Source: Coprinopsis marcescibilis
Lineage: Eukaryota; Basidiomycota; Agaricomycetes; Agaricales; Psathyrellaceae
DNA: 64,000 bases
Assembly (NCBI GenBank): GCA_004369085.1
Contig: ML210228.1
Coordinates: forward strand, 12,105 to 76,104
Direction: 5' to 3'
Shown: one piece after another, positions 59,116 to 64,000 of the stretch
Position numbering within the stretch: the stretch's first letter is position 1
Layout of the letters: the number at the start of each line of letters is the position of its first letter
Translations under genes and position numbers: made by a program
Notes under the pieces: model-generated
The model's database searches: none
Told to the model about the DNA's origin: nothing
The model's input: only the letters and a program-made list of their open reading frames with translations

Positions 59116-60792
59116 CTATGCCGGATGCTGCGTGTTGAATATAATTTCGCTAACTGAGGTAATGCCCAGTTCTTGCCGAGATTCCTCTCTGAGATGAAGG
59201 ATCATCCGGATGGCGAGTGTGCTGTGCATCACGGCTTGGGGTCTAAGAAGGATCAACTTGAATACATTGTCCCTGATGAGGCAGGAAAGTCCGAAGTAGA
59301 TGATGCTTACGGTGTCAGTAAAAAGCGGAATCGAGACTACGCCGCAAAGTCAGCAGGTTGATTCCGCAGAACGTGAAAAACACACTTACTGGAAGAAAGA
59401 GTGCGGCCGCCCCGTTTGCTATTGACATGACTGTGAATGCTTAGCAGCGTGTCTAATATCGGATGGGACATTGGGACGAACCTGCCAGCGCTACAAAATA
59501 AAACGTTCCATCGCGGTAAAATATTCTGATCAACGGGCTCGGCTTTGACTTCCAATACACCTTCAGTCCAAAATAGACGCAAAATGCCATTGTCACTGTG
59601 ATTGGATATGGTTAACGTAGTTGGAAGGCCAGGAATATGTTGATCACATACTAAGCCCACTGTACAGAATCAGCAGATATGCGACAAGCAGAAGGTGACC
59701 TTGTCCAGACATATTCCCGAAACACCCAGGAACAACCTTTGAAGATTGGGAACCATTCCCTAAGAAGATAGCAGCTCAGAAAGCATTGATGTAGTACGCT
59801 CGAGAAAAGAAACTCACAGGATCCAGATGTGACGTAGAGAATTGTCAGCAAGAATCCCCCAGTGAAGGCTACCTTGATTCCGCACTGTTAAATTTGTTTA
59901 AGATGGTCCATAAAAGGCGCGACATACAAAAGCGTTGCAGATAAGGAACCATCGCATCTTCCTCCCTCTACCAGCAAGGGCGTAAAGTCGGATGTAGAGA
60001 ACCGCTTTGAGAGCGCCTTTTAGCAGGGTTGCAAGAATTCACTGAAAATAAATCAAACCTTCGGAAATGATGATGCAAGACCAAATTCCAACTAAGAAAG
60101 TTTTGATCAAGGCCTATCAGACAGTACACCTTGAGAAATGACGCACTGCAACAGACGAGGAAAACTGACTTGCAAAACTAGAAGACTATTGCGTCATACG
60201 AGGTTCACGCATGTGGTGAAATGCGAAAGCATACCGAGGGCGAAGGCGTGGGGGCCATGTTGTCTGTAATGAACAGTGCCAAACTGTCAGACAGGTCGCG
60301 TTGAGATAAAGCCAGGGGGGCTCACAGAGCAGAGAAAAAGGGATCGCGATAAATGGCATCATACGATTGGTGAAGTAAAGGAATTTGACTAGAGACCATT
60401 CGGACGGCCAAACTAGCTCAACCTATGTTCGAATACTGAGACAGTGCAGCCAGAAAGAAGTGGCAGTAAAGTGCACCTCCAGTTCGAGCGTCTGAAAATA
60501 CTCTGCGAACTGGCAGAGGGTATGGTTGTCAGACGGTCTAAGCAGTCCTCTCTCAAGAGTTCACATACTAGCACTGTGATGCTGATAGCTATCAGACAAA
60601 TCAGACAAGCGCCAGATATTGTGGCGAAAATATACTCACCGGCAGAAATCTAGAGGTTAATGTGAGGTAGACTTTCGTGATATAGATTGTACAAGGCCTT
60701 ACAATGTTATAGTACATTTTATAGTGCTGCGCTTCCGGTAGCTCCGCAATATACCTTTCCATCTGAGCACGTACAGCGAGGCGCGAAGACAT
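59116..60792 (-). CDS. DUF6533 seven-helix membrane protein, array gene 3
   Basis: N-terminal exons are 60792-60703 (or starting at the inner ATG, 60762), 60649-60640 (10 nt), 60588-60569 (20 nt), 60509-60477 (33 nt) and 60422-60326. Joined they read QHYKMYYNI-ISAAISITVL-FAEYFQTLELE-VELVWPSEWSLVKF with phases closing exactly. Later landmarks are VTMAFCVYFGLKVYW and LIRIFYRDGTFYFVALA at about 59600-59480. The last exon has LAIRMILHLREESRQELG, ending at TAG 59116. The middle exons were not fully traced, so an internal lesion cannot be excluded. Same family, strand and exon ladder as its neighbours. Confidence 0.72.
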
Positions 60793-62269
60793 AACCAAGT
60801 AATCTACGGGGTGCACGATTGCGTGGAGGCCGCAGGCTTTATAGGTATCCTTGGGCCCTGGCAGGCTATGGTTCTCCGTGCGGTCTAAGATACACACCCG
60901 CACAGTACAACAGTCTGCCAGACAATCGGGTTCGTTTGCAGACCGCAATGCACTCAATCGGAAAATAGTGGTGAACGGCGGGGGCTGAATGCTTACCGCC
61001 GGCCTGTGTGAGCAATGTTTCAATGTGTAGAGACGGACCTTGTTCCACAAGAAGGTTACACCAACGTGTGTCAGATTATCGAGGGCGCACATTCAGAAAG
61101 CGACGATGGGTACAGCCATTGCACTGGGGAATGAAGCGGGTTTGAAAGCAGTGGCGGCCAAGTGGCAACACGATTAACCTTCGACCTTCAACCTTCGGGG
61201 TCAATTAAGTGTATTAGCAAGCCATGGTAATGTTTCGAACAAATAGAAACCCCCTATCTCGTCTGGTGTATCATGGATTTGCATAAGGCGCAGTGTTTTC
61301 GAGGCTACGAAACGAGGGATCAAAAGCAAGACCTAAAGAGCCACACAGCAAAGATAGTAATAGAGCCCCAAGAAACACCGATTCGTGACAGGGCGAATGG
61401 TTAAATCCAAGGTCGGGCAATTGACATGCTACCTCCGTCTCCGTCGGTGCTCAGATATTCCCGTTCAATTCTGAGTACCCTTGAGCGTGCAGCTCTTGTT
61501 CGAATGACAGTGAGAGAAACTTGGAGTTGGCATGCAAGGTACTTCGTCATTCCAGTTTTATTAAGGGTTGAAGCGACGCAATTCGCTTTCTTCGCGGCGA
61601 TGCCCTCTTGCAGCCACCTGGCGTCGTCCTGACCGTTATTCGTCGCTGCATCCCTAGCGTTATATACCCTTCTGAGAGCTAAAATCAAAGGTGCGAGCTA
61701 AGGATGGGTCCTCAGCGACCAAGTGCAATTTCCTTCGGTGAGAGAAGAGTCACCGTAGGCGATCCGGAGGAGCTCAACCTTTCTCGCCACCGTCTCGTCT
61801 TTCCCATCTGCCTCGCATCTCAGGGTTTCATGTCTTCTACCGCCCGTTTCTCGTAGTCGAATGTGTCTGATGGTGATAGCATTCCAAACGCGACTGCGAG
61901 GCTGGCTCCTTGGTTGACGACGGCCCAGTTTTGCGCCTTGGAGACAATTTCGTGACGTCGATGTGGACTTGCAGAGAACGAATAAGCCGCATGTCTGGAC
62001 AGAGTATGCGACGATTGTTAATGGGGAGAGTATAATTTATGGATTCCAGGCAAGATATTGCAACTGTAGCCCTCATTACAGACATGAGGCGACACGTGAG
62101 TTTGCGAGGCTTGAAGTCACAATAGGTATCCAAAGCTAAAGCATGGATTCAAAGAACCCGCGACTAGAGTCATGGGGTCAGGCTTCGTCTCCGTCCAAGC
62201 GTGAAATAGTCATCAAACGGTCCATTCTACTATGCAATACACGTATGACTTTGGGGTATCTACAAGGAG
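60793..62269. other. Intergenic, no gene supported
   Basis: About 1.5 kb between array genes 3 and 4; no paralogous segment, repeat or RNA recognised. Confidence 0.5.
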
Positions 62270-64000
62270 TCAGCACATTAAAGTTCTTGTCAGAATCAGG
62301 GGACAAACCTTTCCACTATGAGGCCAGGTATCCAGCGGGTATGTCTCTGTATCAGTGTTTCCGATAATTTGAATAGGTGGTGTTTTGTGTGTCGATATGA
62401 TCTTGATGGTAGCGAGTCCCATATCTTGTCTCGCCCCTTCCTTGAGCTGTAGAATCATCCGTGTTGAAAGGGTGCTGTGCAAAACCACTTGGGGCCTATC
62501 AGGGTTTCGAAATCAGTACCAAGTAGGAGCAAGGACACAGTAAATTGCACATACGCTGCGAGAAGGAACCGATACCCTGTCTGTGAGTGCGAATAATGAA
62601 GTCAGAATGGTGTATGTGTAACGCGTCGGAGACTCACTGGTAATAGAAGAGCAGACACGCCGTTGGCTATCGACAGGGCTGCACAGTGAAGATATTGAGC
62701 ACACGGTCAGAAGTCTGGAGGAAAAGACTAACCTGCCAAGCCAACGAAGTAGAAGGTTCCATCGCGATAGAATATCTGGAGTAATGGGCTGTGCCTCAGT
62801 ATCCAGTACACCCTCAACCCATAGTAGACACAAAGGGCCATCGTCACTGGAAGGATTACAGATCGTGAGCGAAGCACAGGAAAATTCTTTGAAAAATCCT
62901 TACTGACTGCGCTGTACAGAAAAAACGCATACATTCCAACCACCATGCTTCCGTTCTCAATAAGATCTCCAAAGCATCCAGGGACGATTTGTTTGGGACT
63001 GGGAGCAGGCCCTGTAATGACGCATCAGATCGGTCAAGTTCGTGTACAGGCGTACAGCCTGGGATATACTCCTGAGGCCAATTGCTCACATATTCCAGAC
63101 GTCACGTAGATTGCGGTGAGAGTGGTGCACCCCACAAAAACCGCCTGAGCACAAAGTCAGAATTCGGCAGGGTTGGACGGAGATTGATACGCGCCAGGCC
63201 ATTTACGATGAGAAACCAGAGGATCTTTGGATCCCTTCCAGATAAAGCGTAGATGCGTACATAGAGCACAACTAGCATCATCACGACAAATGTCAGGCAA
63301 CGGCTTCAATTCCAGGACAAATGAATGAAGATTTACGCTCTGAAATAAAACCACAGGTGGACGTCCCAACTACAACAAGGAAGGTCAATTCCAGTCCAGT
63401 AGGTCGTTACAAAGCGAGTACTCACGTCCACATGCAACGGAGAACACAATTTTGCAAGTCTAGTTGAGTTGCGTGAGTAAGAAACTGGGATCTAGTTTGA
63501 GCAATTGCCTTACCGAGGGGCTAGGATGTGGTACTAGGTTATCTGTTTGCATATTAACAAGCTATTTAAGCGCATATTTCTTTGAAGTCGCAAAACATTT
63601 TGCTCACAATACACCGTAAACGGTATGGTGATGAATGGGAGGATGCGGTTGATGAAATATAATGACTTCATATAACCCCATTCAACTGGCCAAATCAGCG
63701 AAATCTAAACAGACGGATGAGATGGTTCCACTTGCTGAGATAGGGGATTTTAAACCTCGAGGTCTAGTGTTTCGAAATATTCCGCGAGCTGATCAGATCA
63801 GGTTAGTTTCTTCGTCGGGCGGGATGAACTAAGAAGAGAGACATACGAGAATAGTTATACTGGCCGCTATATGAATATTAAGATCTTGACCGAACGAATT
63901 CGAGCATAAAACACGAACAAGCGGACATCTGACGAACAACCAACTTGGCATGTAATATTAATGACAAGCGGGGAAAGGAGAACTCACCACATTGAGAAAC
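62270..64000 (-). CDS. DUF6533 seven-helix membrane protein, array gene 4, 5' end beyond the window
   Basis: A donor aatgtg|gtgagt at 63990 shows that the start exon continues past the right edge. Micro-exons 63928-63919 (10 nt, donor gttcgt) and 63866-63847 (20 nt) and one of 33 nt near 63795-63763 read MSASASITIL then AEYFETLDLE. LIWPVEWGYMKSLYFINR follows (~63700), then VTMALCVYYGLRVYW, LLQIFYRDGTFYFVGLA (~62840-62735), NGVSALLL and the last exon STRMILQLKEGARQDMGL, with a longer tail to 62270. The 20-nt exon is in phase with the others. Function unknown, as for the rest of the array. Confidence 0.72.

Noticed and set aside
60601..61092. 163-residue minus-strand open frame
   Set aside because: Only its inner part (60792-60703) is used, as the first exon of DUF6533 array gene 3; the rest reads through intron and upstream DNA.

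Overview
The window is nuclear DNA from a filamentous basidiomycete, most likely an Agaricomycete. Genes are dense, on both strands, and cut by many GT-AG introns of about 50-75 bp. Several families are ones known to be expanded in mushrooms and relatives: fungal-type FunK1 protein kinases, DUF6533 seven-helix membrane proteins, a DUF7918 protein and small secreted cysteine-rich proteins. Splice sites were placed by eye from GT/AG signals, reading-frame continuity and paralogue comparison. Exon coordinates are given where all the frames close.

Layout. 1-1014 is the 5' part of a DUF6533 gene plus its upstream DNA, repeated almost exactly at 57586-58598. 1.2-1.8 kb is a His/Ser-rich low-complexity exon. 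2.9-6.3 kb holds two tandem paralogues of another multi-helix membrane family. 7.4-10.5 kb holds a secreted SnoaL-like protein and a serine-hydrolase (beta-lactamase/LovD-like) gene with a frameshift. 11.4-18.2 kb is a housekeeping stretch: a TRF4-type non-canonical poly(A) polymerase and a 1088-residue proline/serine-rich protein whose start codon appears to be split by an intron. 19-21.2 kb holds a DUF7918 protein and a small CxxC-rich protein. 22.3-30.3 kb is a three-copy FunK1 array in which only the third copy is open throughout. 31.2-33.4 kb is a tandem pair of small secreted proteins, one decayed. 34.8-36.0 kb is an FAHD1-like enzyme, 37.4-38.1 kb a small single-helix protein, and 40.2-42.6 kb the acetolactate synthase catalytic subunit ILV2. 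A fourth FunK1 gene (43.3-46.1 kb) is followed by a divergent HSF1/HEL2 pair (46.9-52.2 kb). A DUF6533 array of four genes on the minus strand runs from 52.7 kb off the right edge.

How the genes relate. The core genes serve nuclear RNA surveillance (TRF4), the heat-shock response (HSF1), ribosome-collision quality control (HEL2) and branched-chain amino-acid synthesis (ILV2). Between them lie lineage-expanded families with clear birth-and-death evolution: tandem copies, nonsense codons, frameshifts, an internal deletion and a lost splice acceptor.

The most notable signals are: (1) a ladder of micro-exons of exactly 10, 20 and 33 nt at the start of the DUF6533 genes; (2) a promoter block shared by three FunK1 genes; (3) several apparent GC-AG introns; (4) a 244-bp MITE-like inverted-repeat element; and (5) a 234-bp exact duplication around a 10-N gap that is very probably an assembly artefact.
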